Made by a program: the position numbers and the translations under genes. A DNA stretch of 64,000 nt from Nonlabens xiamenensis (lineage in GTDB: Bacteria > Bacteroidota > Bacteroidia > Flavobacteriales > Flavobacteriaceae). Shown here in pieces: positions 51,227 through 58,591 of this stretch (the stretch's first letter is position 1; each line of letters opens with the position of its first letter). The stretch is taken from positions 186,001 to 250,000 of the forward strand of contig NZ_RMVE01000002.1 of the NCBI RefSeq assembly GCF_003865345.1, read 5' to 3'. The notes below the pieces were generated by a model. That model did no database searches, was not told the DNA's origin, and saw only the letters and a program-made list of their open reading frames with translations.

Positions 51227-51892
51227 CTAAAAACGATAGCTCACTTTAGGGATCACCGCCATACTTCCAATTTCAGAGATCGGCGAGCCTTCTAGTTGGT
51301 ATGGACTATACTGCAAGTCAATGCCTAATATAAGCTTGGATTCATCCTCAAATTCATAGAGGTATGCCAGCCCTGGAATAAAGAGGATGGTATTGGTATT
51401 TTCATCTTCCAGAATATCTTCATCCTGGACATCCACCGTATCAAGAAATATGGAAGAGATTCCTATGCCAGCCCCCATTTCAAAATGGGCTTTACTTGAT
51501 TTGAACATGTATTTCTTGAACCTCATAAATCCATTCATCATCAAAGTTCCGCGAACCCCAAACGGTCCATCGGTAGTGTTGATTGTATAGTTGCGCTGCT
51601 GGTTCAAGGGGATAAATTGAATACCAAATTCAAAAGACCTCTTTTTGGTCTCCGACGGAAATTCCAGGCTCAATTCAAATTCGAATGCGGTTTCTTGAAA
51701 GTCGGCCATTTTGCCTTGGGGTAACCAGGTGCCTACTCCTATTTTGATATACGGCCATGCTAGATCTTCTGCATATAGATGTTCAGGTCTTGTTGTTATA
51801 CTATCCTGGACGACTGTATCGGCAGATAAATCTTGGGTTTGTGCGTTGATGGAAACACAAGACATGAAAAATAAAAGAACAGCGTACTTCAT
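51227..51892 (-). CDS. Outer-membrane beta-barrel-like protein
   Basis: A 221-residue exported protein started at the ATG at 51892, which gives the signal peptide VLLFFMSCVSINAQ. Alternating hydrophobic strands (YIKIGVGTWLPQGKM, FEFELSLEFPSETKKRSFEFG, AHFEMGAGIGISSIFL, SKLILGIDLQYSPYQ) and a final Arg-Phe fit an eight-stranded porin-like or OmpX-like barrel. I recognise no named family. It is a single gene converging with the transketolase operon. Confidence 0.7.
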   Translation of the reverse strand: MKYAVLLFFMSCVSINAQTQDLSADTVVQDSITTRPEHLYAEDLAWPYIKIGVGTWLPQGKMADFQETAFEFELSLEFPSETKKRSFEFGIQFIPLNQQRNYTINTTDGPFGVRGTLMMNGFMRFKKYMFKSSKAHFEMGAGIGISSIFLDTVDVQDEDILEDENTNTILFIPGLAYLYEFEDESKLILGIDLQYSPYQLEGSPISEIGSMAVIPKVSYRF

Positions 51893-52301
51893 TGGTGTAA
51901 GTATTAATATTGACTTCAAAAGTAAATAGGCCTAGCTCGCCTTTGCCTTGAATTTTCGCGTATTTCAACATCTAAAACTTGTGAAAATTGAAAAAATATA
52001 GCCGCTTGTAGTGCAGGGTTGCGAAATTCAAAATCAATACTTTATGACTTAGGAATATCCTAAAGATCTTTTAGCGACAATGAGCTTGAGCAATCAATAG
52101 ATAGTTATCCTATCTTAGTATGATCGATCGAGAATACGTCAGCAGACTCGTAAAAAACGACTTAATTCATATATCCTGGCTTGAAATTTGCCATTGTTGT
52201 AGCATTGTTTACTCTGGAAAGGCATTTGAATCCGACGAACAACCTAAATTAATAGTCGTTGCATATAAAAATCTGTATATTGTCTTAATTTTGCAGGAGT
52301 T
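51893..52301. other. Upstream region of the metal operon, no supported gene
   Basis: About 410 bp. A 61-residue frame (52120-52305) ends across the start of the next gene but has no recognisable sequence, so I leave it out. The AT-rich part near 52265-52301 holds a promoter-like box. Confidence 0.5.
52286..52293 (+). promoter_or_regulatory. -7 promoter box of the six-gene metal operon
   Basis: TAATTTTG matches TAnnTTTG and ends 8 bp before the first ATG of the operon. Confidence 0.4.
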
Positions 52302-52712
52302 ATGAAAGCATTTAAAAGTGGTATCGCTGTTGTATTGTGCTTGTTGGTCTTACTGTCCACCAGCTCATTCAGTGTGCACAAACATTTCTGCGGTGCCTTC
52401 TTACAAGATGTTTCCATCGTTCTTCCATCATCTGGCTGTCAGATGGAAATGATGAACACTGCGCATGGATGTGATCAAATGGCTGCCCAAGATTGTTGTA
52501 ACGACGAGGCCGAATTGATACAAGGTCAGGACGAGCTACAATTGTCCTGGCAACAGCTGGACCTTGAGCATCAGGATTTTATTCAGGCTTTGGCCTGGAG
52601 TTTTTATTCATTCAAAGAATATAAGACCGATGCGCCTGAACTTGAGATCCCGGATGACCCGCCTCTCCCACCCGATGATTTATTTATTCTACATGAGGCT
52701 CTACTGATCTAG
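52302..52712 (+). CDS. HYC_CC_PP family exported protein
   Basis: A 136-residue protein with a signal peptide (GIAVVLCLLVLLSTSSFSV) followed by HKHFCG, a later CC (QDCC) and a proline pair near the end (DPPLPPDD), exactly the features that give the HYC_CC_PP family its name. Several Cys and His residues (HKHFC, SGCQ, GCDQ, CC) suggest a periplasmic metal or thiol role. It is the first gene of the cluster running to 57079 and lies beside heavy-metal-domain proteins, which supports a metal link; the biochemical function of the family is not known. Confidence 0.82.
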   Translation: MKAFKSGIAVVLCLLVLLSTSSFSVHKHFCGAFLQDVSIVLPSSGCQMEMMNTAHGCDQMAAQDCCNDEAELIQGQDELQLSWQQLDLEHQDFIQALAWSFYSFKEYKTDAPELEIPDDPPLPPDDLFILHEALLI

Positions 52713-52776
52713 ATTGAGTTCCCTTTTTTGAAGTCCGCTGGACTGATTCATCAATACAGGAACTTAATATTATATC

Positions 52777-53541
52777 ATGAAATATTACATTTTTTTGGTT
52801 GTTGTGGTATTCGCTTTCGCGAAAGCGACACCTCAAGGACCCCCCATCACCAGCGATAAACCTATCATGCTGGGCGGGAAAAGCTTTACTGCCAAAACCT
52901 TAACAGAAATAAGAAATACCGAACGTGGAACCTCAGTATATGTTCCAGTGATGCTACACTACCTACCAACTTCAAACAGTCTTGTTGCGCTGCACCTACC
53001 CTATATAAGTTATGATTTATCTGATAACCAGGGTAATGCACTGGCAGACATCAAGCTGCTGGGCAAGTATCAATTCTATCGCAAAGATGGAACTGGTAAA
53101 ACTTTTCGTATGGTAGCCAAGACGCTACAGAGTTTGCCTACAGGAAAAGAATTGGATCTGATGGAACTAAGTACTGGCAAGTATGCTGGCTATTACGGTG
53201 TGGTTGCTGGATTGGAAACGCTTAAATACGGAATTTCATCTGAAATCGGCTATAACCATATGCCAGACGGCACATTGGACGAGTTACGTACAAAGCTAGG
53301 GTTTGGACTACCGTTGCTCAAGCCGCAATACCCTAACAAACAAATCAACCTTTATTTTGAATATACCAGTTCATGGTTGCACGAGCGCAACTGGTATCAA
53401 TTACTTTATGCTCAAGGTATTCAATACGCTCGGAAAAATATAACGTTTGACTTGGCTTTGCAATTACCTTTGGTACAGGATATTCCTGTGACCAGAGCAT
53501 TAAACTATTCCGTTTTTCTGGGCACACGGTACACTTTTTAA
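52777..53541 (+). CDS. Outer-membrane beta-barrel-like protein of the metal operon
   Basis: A 254-residue exported protein. Signal peptide IFLVVVVFAFAKATPQG, whose end is formed by a copy of the 14-bp palindrome. The mature part is strand-rich (ERGTSVYVPVMLHYLPTSN, LVALHLPYISYDL, LGKYQFYRKDGTGK, YEYTS-like segments) and ends LGTRYTF, with a terminal Phe, as in barrel proteins of the MetA/phenol-degradation type. It would sit in the outer membrane between the HYC_CC_PP gene (64 bp away) and the HMA-domain gene (42 bp). No named family assigned. Confidence 0.7.
   Translation: MKYYIFLVVVVFAFAKATPQGPPITSDKPIMLGGKSFTAKTLTEIRNTERGTSVYVPVMLHYLPTSNSLVALHLPYISYDLSDNQGNALADIKLLGKYQFYRKDGTGKTFRMVAKTLQSLPTGKELDLMELSTGKYAGYYGVVAGLETLKYGISSEIGYNHMPDGTLDELRTKLGFGLPLLKPQYPNKQINLYFEYTSSWLHERNWYQLLYAQGIQYARKNITFDLALQLPLVQDIPVTRALNYSVFLGTRYTF
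52813..52826. repeat. Palindrome GCTTTCGCGAAAGC
   Basis: Exact copy at the end of the signal peptide of the operon's barrel protein, read as AFAKA. Confidence 0.95.
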
Positions 53542-53583
53542 AAATATAGAAATTGCCCTCATTATTCATTTGAAATCAATATC

Positions 53584-54213
53584 ATGAAAAATATAATCAT
53601 TTTAATTACCATAGCTATAGGATTGACCGCTTTCGCGAAAGCGGACGCACAAAACAATAATCTAGACCACTTTGAAATCCAGGTAGACGGATTAGGCTGC
53701 CCTTTTTGTGCCTACGGACTCGAAAAGAAATTCAAGGAATTTAAAGGCATCAAAAATGTCGAAATTCAAATCGAATCTGGAGACTTCTCCTTTGATTACC
53801 CCAGTGAAAAAAACCTAAAAATGGAAGCTGTATTAACCCAGGTAGAAAAGGCGGGTTACACCCCTAATGAAGCGACAATCACCAGAGCTGACGGATCTGT
53901 AGAAACTAACGCCGTTGATAAAGCCATGGTCAATAAAGACAATTTGGCCCATTCGACGCTTTTTGTCAATGGTAAATGTGGTATGTGTAAAGCACGTATA
54001 GAAAAAGCTGTCAGCGATCTTCCAGGTGTACAACAAGTATCTTGGGATGTGGACAGCAAGATGTTGAAAGTTACACATGATGCCGATGTGACAAGTGAAA
54101 AGCAAGTAGCTGCCGCTACCGCTAATGTTGGACACGATACCAAAACTGTCCGTGCAGATGAGTCGGTATACGATGCACTTCCTGCTTGTTGTCATTATAA
54201 AAGAACCAAGTAA
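53584..54213 (+). CDS. Exported protein with two heavy-metal-associated domains
   Basis: A 209-residue protein with a signal peptide (IILITIAIGLTAFAKADAQ, again containing a palindrome copy). Residues of about 28-90 form an HMA domain with metal site LGCPFC, and about 120-185 form a second HMA with KCGMC. The C-terminus carries a further Cys pair (LPACCHYKR). Both CxxC sites are of the soft-metal type (Cu(I), Hg(II), Ag(I)). It would be a periplasmic metal carrier. Its stop overlaps the start of the next gene (TAATG). Confidence 0.88.
   Translation: MKNIIILITIAIGLTAFAKADAQNNNLDHFEIQVDGLGCPFCAYGLEKKFKEFKGIKNVEIQIESGDFSFDYPSEKNLKMEAVLTQVEKAGYTPNEATITRADGSVETNAVDKAMVNKDNLAHSTLFVNGKCGMCKARIEKAVSDLPGVQQVSWDVDSKMLKVTHDADVTSEKQVAAATANVGHDTKTVRADESVYDALPACCHYKRTK
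53629..53642. repeat. Palindrome GCTTTCGCGAAAGC
   Basis: Exact copy at the end of the signal peptide of the double-HMA protein, read as AFAKA. Confidence 0.95.
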
Positions 54214-55103
54214 TGAATATGCCATTAAGATATTTGAGTCTGGTAGTCCTCTTTTTTATGGGGATGGTTGCTTGTGAGGAAAAAGAGGAAGTAGCTACAG
54301 TATGGGAACATCAGGAAAACATAGAGCTGAAAGGCATCAACCCCATCGGAATCGCCCTGGATGGGAACGATATTTTCCTGAGTGATGGTGATCACAATCG
54401 GATCGTAAAGCTAAGCAGTGAGGGAGAGATCCTGATGGAAATGGAAGGCTACGATCGACCTATGCACATTGATTTTGGAGAGGCCAACATGGAGATTTCT
54501 GAAAACATGAGCATTTCTCTACTAAAAGAGAGAGCACTATTTATTCCAGAATACGGTAAGGATTCCATTGCCGTGACCAGGGACAATCGCAAATCCTATT
54601 TGGTTCTTCAAGATTCTTTGGATGCGCCTGCAGGTGTAAGTGTATATAATGATGAACTGGCCATAGCCGACTTCTACACCAATAGGATATTGTATTATAA
54701 TGGAAATGAATGGACAAGTTTTGGAAAAGAAGGTAAAGCCATGGGTGATTTTTATTATCCTACCGACGTACAAATAACAGATGAGTATATTTATGTCGCT
54801 GATGCCTACAATAATCGCGGACAAGTATTTGACAAAACTGGAAAACCATTGGCTGCATTTGGGGAGGATCAAAACATGAACGCAGCTACAGGAATATACG
54901 TGACCGACGAGGAGATCTTTATGACTGATTTTGAAAATGATCGGATCATGGTGTTTGGGATGGATTACCAACTCAAGCAGGTCTTGGAAACTGGTGTGGA
55001 CAAACCCACGGACATGATCGCTTCCGGTGACCAACTTCTCATCACCAACTATCGCAAAGGAGAATTGGTGCGATATAAAAGAAAGCCTTTGGAAAAAGAA
55101 TAA
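54213..55103 (+). CDS. NHL-repeat lipoprotein
   Basis: A 296-residue exported lipoprotein: signal peptide LSLVVLFFMGMVAC with the Cys as lipid site. The mature part repeats the NHL/beta-propeller pattern (NPIGIALDGNDIFLSDGDHNRIVKL in part, GVSVYNDELAIADFYTNRILYY, PTDVQITDEYIYVADAYNNRGQVF, GIYVTDEEIFMTDFENDRIMVF), about six blades. Such propellers bind other proteins or ligands. It overlaps the previous gene by one base and lies 3 bp before the permease, so it is surely part of the same unit. Confidence 0.87.
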   Translation: MNMPLRYLSLVVLFFMGMVACEEKEEVATVWEHQENIELKGINPIGIALDGNDIFLSDGDHNRIVKLSSEGEILMEMEGYDRPMHIDFGEANMEISENMSISLLKERALFIPEYGKDSIAVTRDNRKSYLVLQDSLDAPAGVSVYNDELAIADFYTNRILYYNGNEWTSFGKEGKAMGDFYYPTDVQITDEYIYVADAYNNRGQVFDKTGKPLAAFGEDQNMNAATGIYVTDEEIFMTDFENDRIMVFGMDYQLKQVLETGVDKPTDMIASGDQLLITNYRKGELVRYKRKPLEKE

Positions 55104-55106
55104 AAG

Positions 55107-56336
55107 ATGGAAGGTTTTCTGGAACAATGGGGCCAGGCGGCCTACACAACAGCAGGTTTTTTCTGGATGGCCCTATGGGCATTTGTTCTGGGCTATGTCG
55201 TGAGTAGCATGATTCAGGTATTTGTGACCCAAAAACGCATGCGAAAATACATGGACGGAGATACCAAAAAAGGCGTCTTGCTGGGTACTTTTTTTGGCTT
55301 TATCAGTAGTTCGTGCAGCTTTGCAGCTTTAGCCTCCACCAAGTCATTATTTAAAAAAGGAGCCAGTTTTGTGGCCTCCATTGCCTTCCTATTAGCATCC
55401 ACTAATCTTGTGATTGAATTGGGGATTGTAATTTCTATTTTTCTTGGATGGCAGTTTGTGGTAGGGGAATACGTTGGAGGAATCCTCCTGATCTTAATCA
55501 GCTGGTTGCTCATCAAAATATTGAATCCAAGAAAAATGATTCAAGCGGCCAGGGAAACTTTAAACGATGAAGAAAAGCAAGAAGGCAGTGATAAGGAGGA
55601 AAATTGGCAGGAAAAAATAAGCAGTGAGGAACACTGGGTCAAAGTAGCCCGTCAATACAAGATGGAATGGCAAATGGTATGGAAAGATGTGGTGGTAGGT
55701 TTTGTTATCGCTGGGATCATCTCTTCCTTTGTACCAGACGCATTTTTTGAAACCTTATTTATCAATACGGGAGAAGGAAGTGAGGATTTTAGTTTTGCTG
55801 AAACCCTACAGCACGTGGTGATTGGCCCGGTGGCCGCTTTTCTCACCTTTATTGGAAGTATGGGTAACATTCCGTTGGCGGCCTTGTTGTTTGGTAAGGG
55901 AGTAAGTTTTGCCGGAGTTATGGCATTTATCTTTAGTGATCTGGTTGTATTCCCAGTATTGCGGATCAATGCGAGATATTACGGCTGGAAGATGTCCTTG
56001 TTTATCCTGTTCCTATTGTTCAGTGCACTGATTGTTGCGTCACTGAGCCTGCATTATTCATTGAATTGGTTAGAGATGTTACCCGATCCAGGTCAAGTCA
56101 ACATCTCCGAACGTTCATTCTTTAAGATCGATTACACTTTCTATTTAAATCTGGTCTTTTTGGCTATCTCAGGTTATTTGATCTATCTGGGATTTTGGAA
56201 AAAAACCGAAGTCAAACATTCAATGGCAGCCATGGCGCCTAAAAGTCGGCTTCTGGAGCGTATAATGTCCGTATTGGCAATATTGGGGTTGGTTTGGATT
56301 TCCAGCGGACTGATCGTCCAATTTTTAATCTTATAA
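55107..56336 (+). CDS. ArsP-type permease (DUF318)
   Basis: A 409-residue inner-membrane permease with two bundles of helices separated by a charged loop (about residues 145-190). Typical of the permease (ArsP_1) family are GTFFGFISSSCSFAALASTKSLF, SIAFLLASTNLVIELGIVISIFLGW, and FLTFIGSMGNIPLAALLFGKG, AFIFSDLVVFPVLRI. Relatives carry organoarsenicals or metals. It lies 5 bp before the HMA-MauE gene. With its neighbours it probably exports a soft metal, but this is inferred from context. Confidence 0.88.
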   Translation: MEGFLEQWGQAAYTTAGFFWMALWAFVLGYVVSSMIQVFVTQKRMRKYMDGDTKKGVLLGTFFGFISSSCSFAALASTKSLFKKGASFVASIAFLLASTNLVIELGIVISIFLGWQFVVGEYVGGILLILISWLLIKILNPRKMIQAARETLNDEEKQEGSDKEENWQEKISSEEHWVKVARQYKMEWQMVWKDVVVGFVIAGIISSFVPDAFFETLFINTGEGSEDFSFAETLQHVVIGPVAAFLTFIGSMGNIPLAALLFGKGVSFAGVMAFIFSDLVVFPVLRINARYYGWKMSLFILFLLFSALIVASLSLHYSLNWLEMLPDPGQVNISERSFFKIDYTFYLNLVFLAISGYLIYLGFWKKTEVKHSMAAMAPKSRLLERIMSVLAILGLVWISSGLIVQFLIL

Positions 56337-56341
56337 CTCAA

Positions 56342-57079
56342 ATGACACATATTTATCAAATCAAAGGCATGACCTGTAATGGTTGTCGCAGCGGAGTCGA
56401 GAACATTTTAAATGCTTTGCCTGCGGTGACCAAAGCCAGTGTTGATCTAGAAAAAGAAGAAGCTGTGCTCAAAATGACCGAGCATATTCCCCTTGATCTT
56501 TTACAAAAAGCGCTGCCAGAAAAGTATAGTATTACAGAAAAAGAACAACAATCAGAGGTCAAAAATGTGTTTACCTCATCCAATGAGATCACAGATGAGC
56601 CTATCAGCAAACTCAAGGCACTTAGACCCTTGTTTTTGATTTTAGGCTATATCAGTGTGGCCTCTGCGCTAATGCATAGAGAGAACTGGGATGTCGGCGA
56701 ATTCATGCTTGATTTTATGGGCTTATTTTTTATTGTCTTTGCCTTTTTCAAGTTATTAGATCTGAAAGGCTTTCCCGCCAGTTTTAAAATGTATGATCCA
56801 TTGGCCAAGCTCCTGCCTATTTATGGCTGGATATACCCCTTTTTGGAAACAGCATTGGGGTTGATGTTTTTAATGCGTTTTGAAGTTCAGATTGCCTTGA
56901 TCATTACCTTATTGATACTGAGCATTACTACCGCTGGGGTGGCTTATACCCTGTTCAAGAAAAGAGCGATCAAATGTGCTTGCTTGGGAACAGCTCTACA
57001 ACTTCCAATGACGGAAGCCACGCTGATTGAAAACATGATCATGCTGGGCATGGCGGTGTTTATGTTGTGGAGCGCCTAG
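56342..57079 (+). CDS. HMA domain fused to a MauE-like membrane domain
   Basis: A 245-residue protein; I use the ATG at 56342, which begins at MTHIYQIKGMTCNGCRSG. Residues 1-65 are a cytosolic heavy-metal-associated domain with metal site MTCNGC. After a linker come four helices that fit the MauE/DoxX-like fold (LGYISVASALM, GLFFIVFAFFKLLDL, YGWIYPFLETALGLMFLM) and a Cys pair in CACLG. This fusion is found in Bacteroidota metal operons. The pair of HMA and CxC sites suggests handing metal through the membrane. Last gene of the unit. Confidence 0.85.
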   Translation: MTHIYQIKGMTCNGCRSGVENILNALPAVTKASVDLEKEEAVLKMTEHIPLDLLQKALPEKYSITEKEQQSEVKNVFTSSNEITDEPISKLKALRPLFLILGYISVASALMHRENWDVGEFMLDFMGLFFIVFAFFKLLDLKGFPASFKMYDPLAKLLPIYGWIYPFLETALGLMFLMRFEVQIALIITLLILSITTAGVAYTLFKKRAIKCACLGTALQLPMTEATLIENMIMLGMAVFMLWSA

Positions 57080-57098
57080 TCAAATGACCGCAGCTTCA

Positions 57099-57899
57099 TC
57101 ACATGAACAACTCCTTATAGCAAACATATATACCCATTAGCAGGACAAAATAGCCGAATACGCTTTTGAGTTTACGGCCATCAAAAAATTTGTTGAGCCA
57201 AATACCGATAAAGATCCCAATGATGGACAGTCCGCTGAAACTGAGCAGGAAGAGCCAATCGATATCTAAGTTCTGAATATCCCCTGTAAACCCTAAGAGG
57301 GAATTGACAGAAATAATAAACAAGGAAGTAGCGACCGCCCTTTTCATGGATAGTCCTGCGATCAATACCAGAGCAGGAACGATAAGGAATCCGCCGCCAG
57401 CACCTACAAAGCCTGTGAGTAATCCGGTAGCAAAACCTTGAATTCCCAATCTAATGAAATTAGGTTCCAGATCATCTCGACCATCAATTTTAGACACGCC
57501 ACTTCTGATCATAGCGATTGCTGCTGCCAACATCACTATCGCAAACACCATCATAATGGCAACAGACTTGGTGACCATGAATCCGCTTACCTCAAAAAGC
57601 TCTTCCGGAATCGCTGGAATCACATAGCGTCGCATCAGGAAAACGGAGAAAAGTGAAGGTATAGCGAAGATTAAGGCCGTCTTAAAATCAACGGTTTTGT
57701 TTTTGAGATTTTTTACGGTTCCAAAGAGTGAAGTACTACCTACCACAAAAAGAGAATAGGCCGTTCCCAACACAGGATGCAAACCGATAACATATACCAT
57801 GATTGGAACGGTAAGAATAGATCCTCCTCCACCGAGTACTCCCAACACCAGTCCAACTAATAAAGCGCCGGCATATCCAGCGACAGTTATCATATCCAT
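57099..57899 (-). CDS. TauE/SafE-family sulfite-exporter-like permease
   Basis: A 266-residue inner-membrane protein with about eight helices: GYAGALLVGLVLGVLGGGGSILTVPIMVYVIGLHP, LGIQGFATGLLTGFVGAGGGFLIVPALVLIAGLSM (both in part, the paired family repeats) and GIFIGIWLNKFFDGRKLK. The GxxGGGGSIL pattern is the family signature. It exports sulfur oxyanions or related anions in other bacteria. It lies downstream of the Crp/Fnr gene on the same strand, with a dyad and a -7 box in the gap, and is likely regulated by that protein. Confidence 0.92.
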   Translation of the reverse strand: MDMITVAGYAGALLVGLVLGVLGGGGSILTVPIMVYVIGLHPVLGTAYSLFVVGSTSLFGTVKNLKNKTVDFKTALIFAIPSLFSVFLMRRYVIPAIPEELFEVSGFMVTKSVAIMMVFAIVMLAAAIAMIRSGVSKIDGRDDLEPNFIRLGIQGFATGLLTGFVGAGGGFLIVPALVLIAGLSMKRAVATSLFIISVNSLLGFTGDIQNLDIDWLFLLSFSGLSIIGIFIGIWLNKFFDGRKLKSVFGYFVLLMGIYVCYKELFM

Positions 57900-57919
57900 A
57901 TCGTCATTTTATTCTCCGA

Positions 57920-57927
57920 CAAAAATA
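57920..57927 (-). promoter_or_regulatory. -7 promoter box of the TauE/SafE gene
   Basis: TATTTTTG on the minus strand lies 20 bp upstream of the ATG. No TTG is visible at the usual -33 distance, which fits an activator-dependent promoter. Confidence 0.5.
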
Positions 57928-57948
57928 GATATACTAATTGATGCATTC

Positions 57949-57964
57949 TGTAACCAATGTTACA
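57949..57964. promoter_or_regulatory. Crp/Fnr-type operator upstream of the TauE/SafE promoter
   Basis: TGTAACCAATGTTACA is a perfect dyad with 6-bp arms and a 4-bp centre. It overlaps the stop codon of the Crp/Fnr gene and is centred about 43 bp upstream of the transcript start expected from the -7 box, the position used by activators of this family. I saw no second full copy in the window. Confidence 0.65.
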
Positions 57965-58586
57965 GCATCTCAATACAATTACGGTGCATCTTAATAAGTT
58001 GATTGGATTCCATTTTTTTAAGCAGTCTGGAAACCACTACCCTACTGGTATGCAAGTCGTTGGCTATTTCCTGATGGGTTATTTCCAATCTAGAATTTTC
58101 TGTTTTGGCAGCTTTGTTTGTTAAATAAGAGGACAAACGTTGATCCATGTTTTGGAAAGCTATGCTATCAATACTTTCCAAGAGTTCTGTCATGCGTTGC
58201 TGGTAACTATTGAACACAAAATTCCTCCATGACTTGAATCGGCCGTTCCAGTATTCCAGCTGCTGGACAGGCAGCATGATCAGCTCCACGTCTGTTTCGG
58301 CAACAGCCACAATTTCACTGGTTGATTTTCCTGTACAGCAGTTCAATGACATGGCACAGGTACTACCAGGTTCCAGATGGTATAGCAACAAACCATCCCC
58401 TTGATCATCTGGGCGCATGATTTTAAGACTCCCTTTTAATAACAAAGGAGTTGATGTAATGACTTGACCAGGTTTGATCAAGACTTCTCCGGCCTGGGCT
58501 TTGCGATAGGTTCCTAGTCGCTGAATTTCTTCCAGTAATTCTGGTTCAAACGGCAATTGCAGTTTTTCTGTCAGGGCTAATAGCAT
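57960..58586 (-). CDS. Crp/Fnr-family transcriptional regulator
   Basis: A 208-residue regulator. Residues of about 20-120 form the cyclic-nucleotide-binding-type sensor (GEVLIKPGQVITSTPLLLKGSLKI, LYHLEPGSTCAMSLNCCTGKSTSEIVAVAETDVELIML in part), and about 150-200 the winged helix-turn-helix (LEITHQEIANDLHTSRVVVSRLLKKME). The double Cys in MSLNCCTGKS recalls a Bacteroidota subgroup next to TauE/SafE and rhodanese genes and might sense thiols, sulfide or metal; this is inference. It lies 60 bp before the permease it probably controls and is 5 bp after the MscS gene's stop. Confidence 0.9.
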   Translation of the reverse strand: MLLALTEKLQLPFEPELLEEIQRLGTYRKAQAGEVLIKPGQVITSTPLLLKGSLKIMRPDDQGDGLLLYHLEPGSTCAMSLNCCTGKSTSEIVAVAETDVELIMLPVQQLEYWNGRFKSWRNFVFNSYQQRMTELLESIDSIAFQNMDQRLSSYLTNKAAKTENSRLEITHQEIANDLHTSRVVVSRLLKKMESNQLIKMHRNCIEML

Positions 58587-58591
58587 AATCC

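Noticed and set aside
52120-52305. A 61-residue frame touching the start of the HYC_CC_PP gene
   Set aside because: No recognisable sequence; it overlaps a promoter-like box and only meets the next gene by chance.
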